From Stenocarpella maydis (lineage: Eukaryota > Ascomycota > Sordariomycetes > Diaporthales > Diaporthaceae), in assembly GCA_002270565.1 (NCBI GenBank), contig NQMI01000154.1:21625-85624 (forward strand): a stretch of DNA of 64,000 nt. Direction: 5' to 3'. Shown here piece by piece: positions 34,034 to 45,492 of the stretch (position 1 is its first letter; each line of letters opens with the position of its first letter). A program made the position numbers and the translations under genes. Under the pieces are notes generated by a model. That model ran no database searches. It worked only from the letters and a program-made list of their open reading frames with translations, and was not told where the DNA came from.

Positions 34034-35115
34034 AGTGCGCCTCTGTGACTAGGGCGGGGGATGAAATGGTGGCGTGGTCGCGACTGGTTGGTGCCGGGTG
34101 GGGTGGCGAATGGCGCACAGCTGCAGTGACGCACTCGCCGTCGTCAATGGGCAGCGGTGAAGGCTTGGGATGTTGGTTCTGTCTTTCACTAGAGCTGGTC
34201 TGCCCGCTGCTGCGAGTCCCGCACTGCCTGCTGCTTTTCGTGTGGTTGAAACGAGGCGCTGGGTTGTCGGTGGTGACGTTGCCTCCAGGTAGGATGGGAC
34301 AGTGTCATACAGTCAATGGAAGAGTAGGCTACTAGAGGAGAGAGGCAGAGCCGACGGGCCTACGCAGATGGCAGAGAGACGAGGACAAGTTCTACAGGCA
34401 ATAGTCTTTGAAGAGTGCCGCGCGTTGCTGTCGCGAAAGCTGTCGCAAGAGTGGGATGTTTTGTTCAAGCTTGAGCCGAGGCGTGGCGCACGCGACGCTC
34501 CAGGCTGGAAGCTCGCGTGTGGGACGAGTCAGACGGGGGATGCAGTCGCGACACAGATGCGACACGGTTTCTGGCAGAGTTCCTCGGTGGACTGGTGAAG
34601 TTGTTGTGAGGGAAGAAGGAGAAGCCCGGAGGAGGTTGGAGAAGACTGCTACAAAAAGTGGAGGCGAGGGGGGGGGAGGCAACAACTGCATGAGGGAACT
34701 TCACCAAGCGGGCAAGGGCAGTTTTGCGAGAGCATCTCCAACCGCCACGACGAGGCAGCTCGATGATTGGCCTGACTCACATAAGCTGCTGACTAACAGG
34801 TCGGCATCAGCGGTGCTTCTCCCCGCACTAACCAGGACTAGCTTAGGATGGCACCCGTCAACCTTTGGAAACCATCAGTCTTGGCCCCTGCAGATTGACG
34901 CGTGCCTCCGCTTGCCTGGAGCTCCCTCAATCGTCAAGCTCCAGTTGCCTGCCGTCACCCAAACAACCAACCCTCAACACTGTCTACTCCAGCCGCGCCC
35001 AGCCCACACCCTGTCACGCCAGCACTCCTCCTCCCAGAGCTGACAAGCAAGCAGCAACCGGTTCTTCTCTGAACTCTGCAATTCCTGAATCTGGTTCGGC
35101 CGGGAAACTCCAGCC
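34034..35115. promoter_or_regulatory. Divergent promoter region, BYE1 / PRE9
   Basis: 1,082 bp separate the two start codons. GGTGGCGAA at 34102-34110 differs by one base from the yeast proteasome control element GGTGGCAAA, but it sits about 1 kb from PRE9 and only about 70 bp from BYE1. No other known element was recognised. Confidence 0.5.
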
Positions 35116-36032
35116 ATGTCTCGAAGATACGATTCCCGAGTAAGTCCGCAGCTGGGAGCCCCCCAGACCGAGGTGTCGCCAGCCGCATGTACCTGCCATG
35201 CCCACTGCTGACCATCACCCCAGACAACCATCTTCTCGCCAGAAGGCCGTCTCTACCAGGTCGAGTACGCTCTGGAAGCCATCTCCCATGCTGGAACTGC
35301 GATTGGAATACTGGCCAAGGATGGCATCGTGCTGGCTGCCGAGCGCAAGGTGACGTCGAAGCTGCTCGAGCAGGACACCTCTGCCGAGAAGCTCTACATT
35401 CTGAATGAGTGCGTCCCCTTCCCGCCCGATCGCCTCCCTAGTGGCCCTTCCGGTGTAGTGCGTGCTGACCTCGTATCTCCCGCAGCAACATGATCTGCGC
35501 CGTTGCAGGAATGACCGCCGATGCCAACATCCTCATCAACTATGCCCGACAAGCGGCCCAGCGTTACCTCCTGACCTACAACGAGGACATACCCTGCGAG
35601 CAACTCGTGCGCAGGCTCTGCGACCTCAAGCAAGGCTACACACAACACGGTGGGCTGCGGCCCTTTGGCGTGTCCTTCATCTACGCGGGCTGGGACCCTC
35701 AGCGTCAGTTCCAGCTGTACCTTTCGAACCCATCGGGCAACTACGGAGGCTGGAAGGCAACGAGTGCCGGTGCCAACAACGCCAGCGCGTCCAGTCTGCT
35801 GAAGCAGGACTACAAGGAGGACTGCAGCCTGGAGGAGGCATGCGGCACGGCGGTCAAGGTGCTGAGCAAGACCATGGACTCGACCAAGCTGAGCAGCGAG
35901 AAGATCGAGTTTGCGACGGTGGGGCAGACCAAGGACGGAAAGATCTACCACCGGCTGTGGGATGCGGATGAGATCGATGCGCTGCTGAAGAAACACGACC
36001 TGGCCAAGGAGGAGACTACGGAGGACAGGTGA
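35116..36032 (+). CDS. PRE9: 20S proteasome alpha subunit, PRE9/PSMA4 type
   Basis: Three exons, 35116-35139, 35224-35408 and 35486-36032, give 251 residues. Exon 1 is only 24 nt (MSRRYDSR) and introns carry GTAAGT and GTGCGT donors. The N-terminus bears the alpha-subunit signature [22 protein letters not shown], and the body follows alpha-3/PSMA4: [69 protein letters not shown] and LLKQDYKED. It has no catalytic N-terminal Thr, as expected for alpha subunits, which form the outer gate rings of the core particle. The charged C-terminus ends [13 protein letters not shown]. It is divergent from BYE1 and convergent with the lipid phosphatase. Confidence 0.97.
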
Positions 36033-36383
36033 AGGGGGAGGATGACGTGTCTGCATCATGACCATAGATGACTCTGCGAGATGGGTTTCCATATTGCCCG
36101 TGTATCAATAGACGTCGGTGACCAACCGCGTTGCACCCAGGTTTCTGCATGACGGAGTCGGAGTGATGAGGAACACCAGAGAACTTGAGAAACAAAACAT
36201 GGTCCGCAGGACCAGCCAGACGCCGGATATTCCACATTTACTACTCTCGCAGCCGCGATACTAATGACGACAAGACAGTTGATAGTTGCCTCTCGACTCC
36301 AGCAAAGCCAAAGGGGCTCCCCCGCGTACAATTGTCGTCTTAACTTGGCTGTTCAGAAGAATGTGGTGTCAGCCAGTCGCTTC
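36033..36383. other. Convergent 3' region of PRE9 and the PAP2 gene
   Basis: 351 bp between two facing stop codons; holds both 3' UTRs. Nothing else was seen. Confidence 0.6.
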
Positions 36384-37636
36384 TCAGTGTCTGGTGGCCG
36401 GGAGAGGAGCCAGTTCTATGCCTACATTATTCCCGCCCCCGGCGCCCTCCTCCTCGTCCCTCAGCCGCCCGTATAGGGGCAGGCCCTCGTCGTCGCTGCC
36501 GGACGGGCCCGGGTACGGCTCGTGGCAGCGCCAACTGCTCAGGCGCGGCCAGTACCGCCTGTAGCTCCAGTGCGCCACCACGTAGCCCAGCAGGGCGCCG
36601 GTGCACACGTCGTACACGTCGTGGCGGTAGTCCTGGCAGCGGCTGATGGCGATCATGGCCGCCCCGAGCAGGGGCGACAGGCACAGCAGGGCGCGGGCGA
36701 GGTCGCCCCTGGCGTAGACGGCCCTGTCGTCGCCCCCGCCGCGGCCCGCGGCCCGCGCCCCCGCCCCAGCCCCAGCAGCCCTCTTGCCGCCGGCGCCGCT
36801 GCCGCTGCGGCCGCCGGCGCCGACGACAAACAGGCGCACCTGGCCGGCGAGGAACAGGCTCAGGTAGCCCAGCCCCGCGAAGCTGAAGCTGCTGTGGCCG
36901 CTGGGGAAGCTGCGCCAGCCGTCATGCAGGACGTGGTGGCGGGTCTCGGTGCACACGCCGACGCCGACGAGGGTGTCGGCGGGGGTCCCCGGGGCGGGCC
37001 TGCAGCGGGCGACGAGGTCGGGCCGGGGCCGCCCGACGGCGTTCTTGACGGCGTCGGTGAGGAAGGTGGTGAGGGCCAGGGCGATGGCGAGGCCCAGGAC
37101 CGCGACGTGGTGCTTGTGGCGCGAGGCGCCCGTCAGGGCGTTGCAGAGGACGACGAGGGCCAGGGGCGCCGCGGCGGCGTAGGCTATGTTGAGGGCCACG
37201 GGCACGCGCTCGGCCTCGGCGTGGGGGAAGGAGATGGCCAGGTCGTTGATGTAGAAGAGGCGGTGGAAGGGCTCGACGGCGAGGGCGATCTGTTTTTGCC
37301 GGGCGGGTTGGGTTTGCTCTGGTCAGCCGCTTTGGCTCTTGGGCGGGGGGNGCGGGGGGGGGGGGACAACCGCGAAGGGGCAAGCCTGGCGGTGCGGGTG
37401 GGGATGATAATAATACGTACCAGTGCGTACGCGGCGACGAGGATCACGAAGCCGACATAGTCTGGCGCGTAGGACCGCTGCGGGCGAGTCTGTCAGCCAA
37501 GGTTGTGTGTTGCCCCCTCACGGCTCTCGTATATCACCGCCCTGGACAGGGCGAGGCCGCCCCCTCGGGCTGTGGTGGGGAGACGTACCGTCCAGAAGCG
37601 GGCGAGCGACGACATCGATGCTGCGTCCGAGGCCAT
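36384..37636 (-). CDS. PAP2 lipid phosphate phosphatase (LPP1/DPP1-like)
   Basis: Three exons, 37589-37636, 37421-37477 and 36384-37289, encode 336 residues; both donors are GTACGT and all joins are phase 0. The acid phosphatase signature is complete: KNAVGRPRP (about 117-125), FPSGHSSF (PSGH at 164-167) and SRCQDYRHDVYD (251-262, catalytic His near 258). About six membrane segments surround these. The family removes phosphate from phosphatidic acid and diacylglycerol pyrophosphate at endomembranes. An Ala/Gly/Arg-rich insertion at about 191-223 separates PSGH from the last motif and is much longer than usual. The N base at 37351 sits in a G run of intron 2, so it does not alter coding. Confidence 0.93.
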
Positions 37637-38393
37637 TCCCTGTGCGAGTCCGAGTCCGATTCCGGGTCCGGGTTGTCGCGGTGCCAGCACACTTAGTCAC
37701 CGTCTTCGAACTCCTTTGAACAGTGCTCGTAGCATCTTCTGCAGCCTTCTTTGCTGGTCTGGTGTGCGGGATGGGAGACTCGCAAAAGGAGTAGATACAC
37801 GTGCGTCACCCAGTTGCCCACCCCCTGGCTTGATCCGCCTTCATTTCGAGTCTAGCCGAGCTGCATGTCATGGTTAGATGCATGATCTGCGGTGCCATGG
37901 TATTCATCTACCCGAACTACACCTCAACTGGGGGCGCAGCGGCTGTGGGTCGAGTTGGGGGCTTTCAGCACCTCCTGGCTTGTGTTGCGCAGTCCTTCAG
38001 CTTGTGATGTTGAGAACCCCTATAGAGGCTTGTGGAGAACCGGGTTTTCTGGGGCCCGCCGTATTAGAGGATGGCCTTTTCTGGTCCCTTAGAAACGGCT
38101 ACTCTACTGTCGACCTGCTACCATTACCTGTCTGAGGTTTAGGGTGCCACGACACCCCGACCCTTACACGGCGAACTTTTGTCCAGCTACTATGTATGAT
38201 GATACTGGAACGTATCCAGGGATGGGGCTTCGTCAGTGCACGGGAGCACTATCTCGTTGGCTTCCGCAAGTCACGGATATCAATCTATTGACGAGAGCAA
38301 GCCCTCGGAGAGCAGGGACCTAAGTGAATTGGAGAATGAAGTAATTGCATCACCAGGCCTACCACGCTACGCAGAGTCGTGATGAATTCCTGA
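37637..38393. other. Intergenic region, core-to-accessory boundary
   Basis: Promoter side of the PAP2 gene, then sequence without recognisable genes up to a DUF3176 relic. The missing 5' portion of that relic may be here but unrecognisable. Confidence 0.5.
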
Positions 38394-39703
38394 CCAGTAG
38401 GAGCTAGCATCGGCCAGCTGAAGTGGTTGCATCTGCGACAAGCTCGCCGCATGTACGATTTCGAGCTGTTCGGCCAGGCCGGCAGAGGACCCCTCGGGTC
38501 TGCCTTTCTCCTGGCTCTATATCGACTCGATATGGCCTCTCTTGGATGCTTCGTTCCTGCCCTATCGGCCGCCCTTGGTCCGTTCACCCAGCAGGTCATT
38601 AGCTATGCGAATCAACAGGTTGGTGTCAGGAATTCGTCCGCGACGTCTGGTGTGGCGCACAATTGCAGTGTAGCCGCCGTAACGGGATTGAATAATACTC
38701 GGACTCTCCACTCCAGACACCTTTGGCTCATCCATACGTGCCAGCATCCTCGGCGCATTATATAACTCCAGGATTCTCCCTGATCTTCAACTGTACATGC
38801 TCTTGCGCCTGGAATGGCACTTCTGTCACACTGGGCTTTGGTCATGAATGCAGGGGTGTAGCCGAACCTGCGACTGCGAACCGGACATGCACCGATTCTG
38901 ACCCCAGAGGCAGCAACCCTTGGAATGAGCCTGTAGACCCTTGCGATAGAAAGGTCTCACAAAACTGCAGCATGACGACACCGGGCGGCGTGCTGCTGCT
39001 TCCCGGTGTTCGACGGGACGTGGCACACAATGAGGAAATATATGTCAATAGCAAGCTCCTCGGGTTTCAACAACTCGAGATTCCGGTACCCCAAGAACGG
39101 CAAATCATACTCCAGTCCTGTCACGCTGGCACGATACGAGCGCGATCCAGCCTTCCTTTGCGGGGCCAACTGAAAGAGAACGCCACGGAATGCGAGGTCT
39201 CGGCCGTGGCGTGGCGCTACTCAAACATCGCTGTGGAGGGCAACAAGCTCGTGGTCGGGGACAGGAAGAAGATGGGACTGGATCACGTGGGAAACCCTAT
39301 GCTGGAGGTCACTAGCATTGCCAGCTTCAGCACAACGGGCCTCGAGCCAATGGGGATCAGTGTTTGGGACTGGAAGGCACACTGGCCTCCTCCCTGGTGA
39401 ACTTGTTATCGGACACCTGAAGCGTAGAGGGATTGCTGCCCTGGCGAGAAACCGACGACAAGCCGCCCATGTTCGCAACACCCGTGTCCGGTGGGGACAT
39501 CGACATCTGGGTTGCGAGGATGACGGAGGCGATGGCCTGGCTGTGGGACGCATTGCCACTGGTTGTAGAGGTTGGGTCCGTCATATTGCTCGCGTTTGCG
39601 ATTCGGCAGTCGAGGTCCAGCCATGGTATGCCCCTGTGGAAGACCTCGGCACTGGCGCAGTGGGCCTACCGGCCGAGGCAGGAGGAAGACGGTGTGATAA
39701 GAT
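38394..39703 (+). pseudogene. DUF3176 protein relic
   Basis: Pieces of a DUF3176-type fungal membrane protein lie in order in different frames. The first (from 38394, after a TGA) reads IGQLKWLHLRQARRMYDFEL, GQAGRGPLGSAFLL and LGPFTQQVISY. Then comes a stretch with ASILGALYNSRI in a second frame, then a long third-frame block from about 38740 with AWNGTSVTLGF to GISVWDW (39370). GTLASSLVNLLS is one base out of frame and followed by TGA, and a C-terminal WLWDALPLVVEVGSVILLAFA membrane segment ends near 39700. At least three frame changes and two stops, and no N-terminal exon with an ATG, argue for a pseudogene. Introns alone do not repair it. DUF3176 proteins have no established function. Confidence 0.7.
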
Positions 39704-42700
39704 TCACATTAGAGAAAGGATTATCTGACCTGGACACAATAGGACGGGAGGCCAAGCCCTGGACCAGGTTGGCCTCTGCGTTGAGTCGGGCCCGGGAAAG
39801 CCCAGCGCCTCGAGAAAGGCCTCGGCCATGAAGGCGCGCGACTGCGAAAAGAAATGCCCGCCCGTGTGGCCGGGCGGAATCTGAAAGTCGGAGTACGCTG
39901 GCGGCGCCGGGGTACCGACTAAGCTCATCCACTCGACAATGTCCTTCATCCACGGCTTGAGAATAAAGTCTAGGTCGTCGGCGTCGTCTTCTTCCGGGTT
40001 GCCCCCGCCGGCGCGATCAGCATCGGGGCTTTTCGCTGTCGTTGGCGACGGGACTTGTTCAGTATTGTCCCTTATTTTCAGCTTGTCACCGCTCCCGGGC
40101 TGCTCCGCCTGTGTTTCCGCCCCGGCCCCTGTGTATAGCGTCATGTCCTGGGCCTCTACTGCCTCACCCCAGTGGAATGTCCTCGGCCGACATACGTAGT
40201 CCCCAGCAGTGACCCTTTGCGGAGATGACGCCTCGGCTATGTTATGTTCCATACAAGCCCTCAGGGTCTGATACTCCTCATTAGAGCGGCCCCTGCTGGT
40301 CCAGAGATCCTCTCTCCTCCTCACGATATCTCGTAGTTCGCGAATCTGCACCCTTGACTCCGGCAGGCGTCCGAGGTACTTCAAGCACTGCGCCCGCCGT
40401 GTCACCATCCACCGTTTCCGGTCCAGGGTGCTGACCTCGTCGATTTCAATACCCCCGAATCGGCAGAGGTCTTCGGAGCACTCATCAATCTTGCCGAGGA
40501 TGAAGAGCACAGCTTCCCAATCATGGGAGCTGGTGTATATCTGCCTAACATTAGGTTGCCGGCAAACATTTGGAAGAGGTCAACCGGGTCAAACCTCCGC
40601 AAGCTTGTCGTAGATATCAAGCTGGGTCCTCGTATCGCATCGTTGGATAGCAGTCCGTAGCCTCACGTCGAGAAGCCACCTTCCTCGCTCCACTTCAGTG
40701 GGGGCGCCGTTTAGGGCCTCAAATGCATCCACGAGCGTCTGCAGAGATTGTAAGTGGAAGAAATTGTCTGTGTCTGAGGAGGACGACTAGTGACTTCAGT
40801 TTCTGACATTAAAAGATTGGGCTGCTGGGGAGGGGACACACTCTCAGAGAACGCAGAGTGAGGTTTCTGTGCGTCTCGAGGAAGTCCATGACGAAGCCTA
40901 GAGACCTGTACAAATGTGTCTGCCACCAGACATTGGCAAACGCCCGGAAGTCTGAGCCGAGGTTCATATTTGACGCGAGCTCATCCCAAAACTTTCCATG
41001 CCGCGCCATCCGCCCCTCTTCTATCGAGAGCTCGTAGTCGGTGAGGAACGATATCAATTTCGCCATGTTGAAGAGCCTTGCAAAGTCTTCGTCCTCCATA
41101 GTCTCCTGTATAGAGTCCTGTAGGGTCACCGGGGCCTACTGGTAGATGCATGCCGTCCTTGGCGAGCTGTCGTAGTAATAATCTACAAGAAACTGCACGT
41201 AGAGTACCACGCGTAACAGCTGGATGTCCGAGAGCCTCTTCGCACGTGCACAGAGGCCTGCGTTGACAAGAACCTACAGGGCTTAGTTGCTTGTCGCTGT
41301 AAACTCGGGAATGATGGCGTGTAACGCCGTGAGTGTGAGGTCGGCGATCACGTCGGGGGCGTGCTCGGGCATGTCTTTGTGGAAGGAGTGGAACGAGCAG
41401 ACGATCCATGGGAGGTCGAAGAGTGCTGATGCCTCGGCGTCGCTCTGAAGCTCCGGGACGAGGTAGTATAGCACGGCTGCTAAGTTCTCCCACTCATCCC
41501 TCGGCTTAGACTTGCGTGTCGTTGGGGAGTAGAGGCCCGTAGTGATCCAGTCGATGCTTCGGTCGTGGTAGTAGGCCGCTGCGGAGTGCCAGCTTGTAGC
41601 TGCGCCCTTAGCCGACCATGCCTGGCCCCGGATGAACTGAGAAAACAGGGGATGGAGCTCTAGGCGATCCGTTGTGCCTTCGATACTCGCGCAGCCTGCT
41701 TCGACGAGGGTTTGAACAGTAGAAGGGCTGATCTGATTTATTGCTAAGACTTTCGTCAGGAAATCCAGAGGTACGGAGCTGGCGAACGGCAGGATGATCC
41801 CTAGGAGTTCATAGCAATGCCTAGTACGATATTTCCAATGTTGAGACAACGCCCTCCCTTCCCGACAATCCCAGTCCAGGTTCAGCTTTCCAGTCTTGAG
41901 ATTCAAGTAAACTTCTCGAGGTTCACGATAGGCGGTTGCTGGGGTGACTATCTTCATCTCCAGCGGGTTGCATTGGAGGAGGTTGATTGAGAATGCGCTG
42001 CTCGTACCAGAGCGCCGAATATGAATTTCCACGCTGTCGCCCCCCCCCCCCTCGTAATGTTCCAGCAAGCTTCACGGCATAAGGTTCGTCTAGATTCTGT
42101 AACTTATAGACGAGCCGGCCATGCCCCGTCTGCTTCGATAGTTTCTGGCGCAGCACCGGGAGGGATGTTGTGGACGAGACCAAGACGAAGCACGAAGAAG
42201 CTCCGTCAGCCTGCTTTGTCTGAATGCATTTCAGGCATAGGTCTCCTAACCACTCTCTCCCCTTATCGAGGTTTTCGATGGTCAAAAGAAAAACGTGGGA
42301 AGAGACAGTTTGAAGGACGACGTCTTCGGGGTGGGGCATCTCCAAGTGTCCGGAATACATCACAGGCGGGATTTGCTGGCAGATGGTGGCAAAGGCTGAG
42401 TCAACAGTCGATATTCCTGACAAGCAGTCTAAGCTGAGTACACACTCAACGAGACCGCTGTCTCTGAGCCACGCGCCAAGACTCGCTAGGAAGCTTCGCT
42501 TGCCAACACCGTGAGGCCCATGGGTCACGACAATTCTGTTCCTGAGCAGCCAGTTCTGTACCTTGAGCATGTCGAGCTCTCGGCCAACAAATGACTCCGT
42601 TGATATCAACGCTGCAGTCGGTGCTTCACAAGAAACTTGGCGCAGAGTCGGTGGAGGCCTGTGGAGTTGACGACTACTTGCGTACACCACAGGTAAAATG

Positions 42701-43205
42701 TCATCCTGGAGTTGAATTGTGAGATTGAACAGGTCGGCAGTTCGGCTCCTCTTGGCTCTCAGCTTCGCCCGAGCATCGTGGATGGCAGAAAGAATATCCT
42801 GAGAGTTCCGTAGGATGCAGTCGTAGAGGGGCGAGGTGAAGATCTCATCCGCGGCCGTGCTATGTCCACTGTCGCAGAGCCCGACGACTCTTGGCGCAGC
42901 TTCTGTATAAGTGGCCGGGATGTGATTCGAGGATCGATTGCATCGTCCCTGCCCCTTGCGACGACGAGAAGTATGTTGATGTGTTGCGGTATATCGGTAG
43001 AAGTTGGAGCTCGTTGCAAGTGGGCCGTCTCCTTGGCGGAGCCAATGCGGTAGACCATTACCTGGGCGCCAGTCTTGCACAGCTCAGGTGATTCAAGTGC
43101 TTCCCAGTAAATCTTCGAGATTTGGCTGCCCGGTTGTATCTCAAATATTAGCCTTGCAAGTCTCTGAGTTGGGAATGAATCATCATGGATGCGTAGTTCA
43201 TCCAC
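39704..43205 (-). pseudogene. CHAT-STAND-TPR NLR-like gene, degenerate
   Basis: Read right to left, a frame from about 43205 has IYWEALESPELC and INILLVVARGRDDAIDPRIT, as in the start of fungal CHAT protease-like domains. Most of the CHAT middle is gone. A second frame (about 42890-42055) has SPLYDCILRNSQ, a linker, then a STAND NTPase: FVGRELDML, the P-loop GPHGVGKRS, and VFLLTIENLD in Walker B position. At a G run (complement of 42042-42053) the frame changes again into a winged-helix-like region (YELLGIILPFASS) that ends at 41283. Further frames at 40809-41129 and 39704-40510 carry helical, TPR-like sequence. No ATG suits the 5' end. Such NLRs mediate self/non-self recognition and regulated cell death in fungi. 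Here it is probably dead, though some breaks may be sequencing errors. Confidence 0.66.
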
Positions 43206-43335
43206 CAGGAGACAAGCCCGTCGCTTAATGATAGAGGCTGCGTTTTCAGCTCTAGTTGTAGAAAATTGTTTCCCCAGCTAGTCTTCTGGATATCACGCAA
43301 CCTCTTGCTCTTCGAGTGTCCTCGGAACTGAGAGG

Positions 43336-43859
43336 ATGCGTATAACCGGATCTCGGAACACGGCCCTCCACCACGCTGCTGTAGCGGGACACGATTCCAG
43401 CCTGGCTGTGACACCCCTGCTACGACATCAGGCCGACCCAAACGCCGCTGCTTCGGACGGCTGGACGCCACTGTTCTGTGCGATCAACCAGGTGCAGAAT
43501 CCAGGGGACCACCGAGAAGCCATTGGAGAGGCCCTCCTCGAGGCAGAGGGAACAGACATAAATCGTATCTCGCGTCTCCCCCGTGGCGACACGGCCCCCT
43601 CATCCTCGCCATCGAGTCCCGGAGCCAGCCCGCACTCAAGCTCCTCCTGGAGGCGAGCGCCGACGTGACCGTCAGCGGCGGGGCGGGCAAGCTGTAGTCG
43701 CCGCTGGACATCATGCGGGAGAGGCTCCGGCTGGCTGAGGACCCGGGGCAAAAGAGGGCGTGCTCTGAGGCCATGGCCATGATGATGGAGAAGCTGGCGG
43801 AGAGGGACCCGCAGGCCCGGGGGCTCGTGCAGTACCGGCGCGAGGGGTGGTTTGTCTAG
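43336..43859 (+). pseudogene. Ankyrin-repeat protein fragment
   Basis: Ankyrin consensus is visible: NTALHHAAVAGH, DPNAAASDGWTPLFCAINQ, then after a one-base frame change near 43590, PLILAIESRSQPALKLLLEA. A TAG follows at about 43696-43698, beyond which the same frame continues as a charged helix to a second stop at 43857-43859. No start codon with a plausible N-terminus was found. It is head to head with the CHAT-STAND relic. It could be the C-terminal end of a larger lost NLR or ankyrin protein. Confidence 0.55.
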
Positions 43860-44368
43860 GCCCTGGAGCAGCTCTCGCTGGACGCAGAGGTCCGGAGGCC
43901 CCGGGGTCGGGATATGGCGGGACTCAGGGGCGCATATAGGCCGGCCTTTGGAAGATAGTCTGGGGAAGGATGAGCGAGAAATGTCTGAGCACGCCCATCG
44001 TGAGGATTGCGCAGTCACAGCATACTTTGCGAGGCCATGAGTGCAAGGACACCCCTCCGATATTTACAGCTCAGTAGTGGATCGATTAGTTCTACGCACT
44101 TCTCACATCACCGGCACTGCGTATCACATCATTAGCACTAAGAATGCTCTGATTCTCATAATATGCCTTTTTATTTACTACACCGTGGAGTAAAGCCGAG
44201 CCGTGCTGCTCTCCTGGCCTGGCTTGCTTGCCTTGAGCCACAGATGGCTTCGCGACGGGTGAGGCCCATCTCCGAACATGCCTCGTGTACCTAGGTATGT
44301 ATTTGTGGTCTTCTCTCTGTAGGAGATTTATCTCCTGAGGAATAACCGACAGTTTGGCAACGTAAAAA
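43860..44368. other. Intergenic sequence
   Basis: No gene recognised. Composition becomes more AT-rich from about 44040. Confidence 0.5.
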
Positions 44369-44992
44369 TTAAAAATACACCATATCGCTCACTGTCCAAT
44401 ATTGGATTGGATGAGATTTGGGAATAATCAACGGCTCGGTAAGTCGGCAGCAAGGCAGTTCACCCTCGGGTAACGAGCTGTACAACGCCTGCGTCGTGAG
44501 CACCATGTCATTGAACTGACCCGGTGAACACGCCCGAATCGGTTCTCTTCTACTCTTCAGGAAGCGTTGCCCTCCTGCGTTGGACCCCCGGGGACATGAG
44601 GCTGTAGGCGCGTCGCGCAAGAGGGTCAGCCGAGTTTGTGAGACGGGTGGCCGCATCCTCGGGCTGCATAGGATCCACCGGCAGCTGTGGAGACGAACCT
44701 TTATTTCATTACTCCAGATGCTCCCACCCCCGGCGTATGTCTGCTCGGAGGCTGGGCGACCGGCTGTGGGGGTGTTTTCGACCTCTTGGCTGATGCTTTC
44801 GAGGCCCTGGGGAACCACGACAGGTAAGCTTGGGCTGGAGGAGGATATACACAGGATGCCGGCTTCCCGTTTGCATACCTCGTTTGGCTGGCTTCCCGAC
44901 TCAAATATGCCACTGCTAAGTTCGGTGTCTGGAAGCGCGCCGCCGGTGCCCTGCTCTAGCTTCTTTGTGCTCTGGTTCGTAATGGAAGACAT
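44369..44992 (-). CDS. Possible hypothetical protein
   Basis: An open frame of 207 codons from the ATG at 44992. The product is polar and Ser/Pro-rich, with no membrane segment, signal peptide or known motif. Coding is not strongly supported; the open frame may be chance. It lies in a block of degraded genes. Confidence 0.25.
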   Translation of the reverse strand: MSSITNQSTKKLEQGTGGALPDTELSSGIFESGSQPNEVCKREAGILCISSSSPSLPVVVPQGLESISQEVENTPTAGRPASEQTYAGGGSIWSNEIKVRLHSCRWILCSPRMRPPVSQTRLTLLRDAPTASCPRGSNAGGQRFLKSRREPIRACSPGQFNDMVLTTQALYSSLPEGELPCCRLTEPLIIPKSHPIQYWTVSDMVYF

Positions 44993-45492
44993 TCTGTGAG
45001 GTGGGCGGCGTGGGCAAATATTTATTGCAGATTGACAAGATACTGTCACGAGTCATTCGGCGTTCGAGAACCGGTCTTGTCACCCTGGGGCGTGTTTAAG
45101 TATTTACTTGAGCTGACGGTCGGACCAGGGTCCTGAGGGGGTTGCATCTAGATGATGTAACTTTGCAAGCATGGTGATGATAGTTACGAAGTACGAGTAC
45201 AATGGTGGACCTTTGCAAGTTTTGTGGCCCCAGACTGAGAGTTCCATGTGTGCCTTCCAGAGAAGTTATTATACGCACAATACTGACCCGGGATGGGGGA
45301 GTGCCTAGTTGTACGGAGGTGCCCGTGCTTCACATAGCCAGACGATCGGATGCGGGACCTACTATACCGCCGATATACCTTTGCCCCCTGAAAACAACGT
45401 CTAGTATGGCCTTGCCGCCAGGACTCGGACATGTGCACAAGCTAACACCTTTGTCGCATTGCAATGTCGATCCCACCGCGGTTATCCCAATA
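44993..45492. other. Intergenic sequence
   Basis: No gene or repeat was recognised between the two unassigned minus-strand frames. Confidence 0.5.

Noticed and set aside
36522..37460. 312-codon plus-strand frame over the PAP2 gene
   Set aside because: Antisense to the PAP2 exons and introns; the product is Ala/Gly/Glu-rich composition noise.
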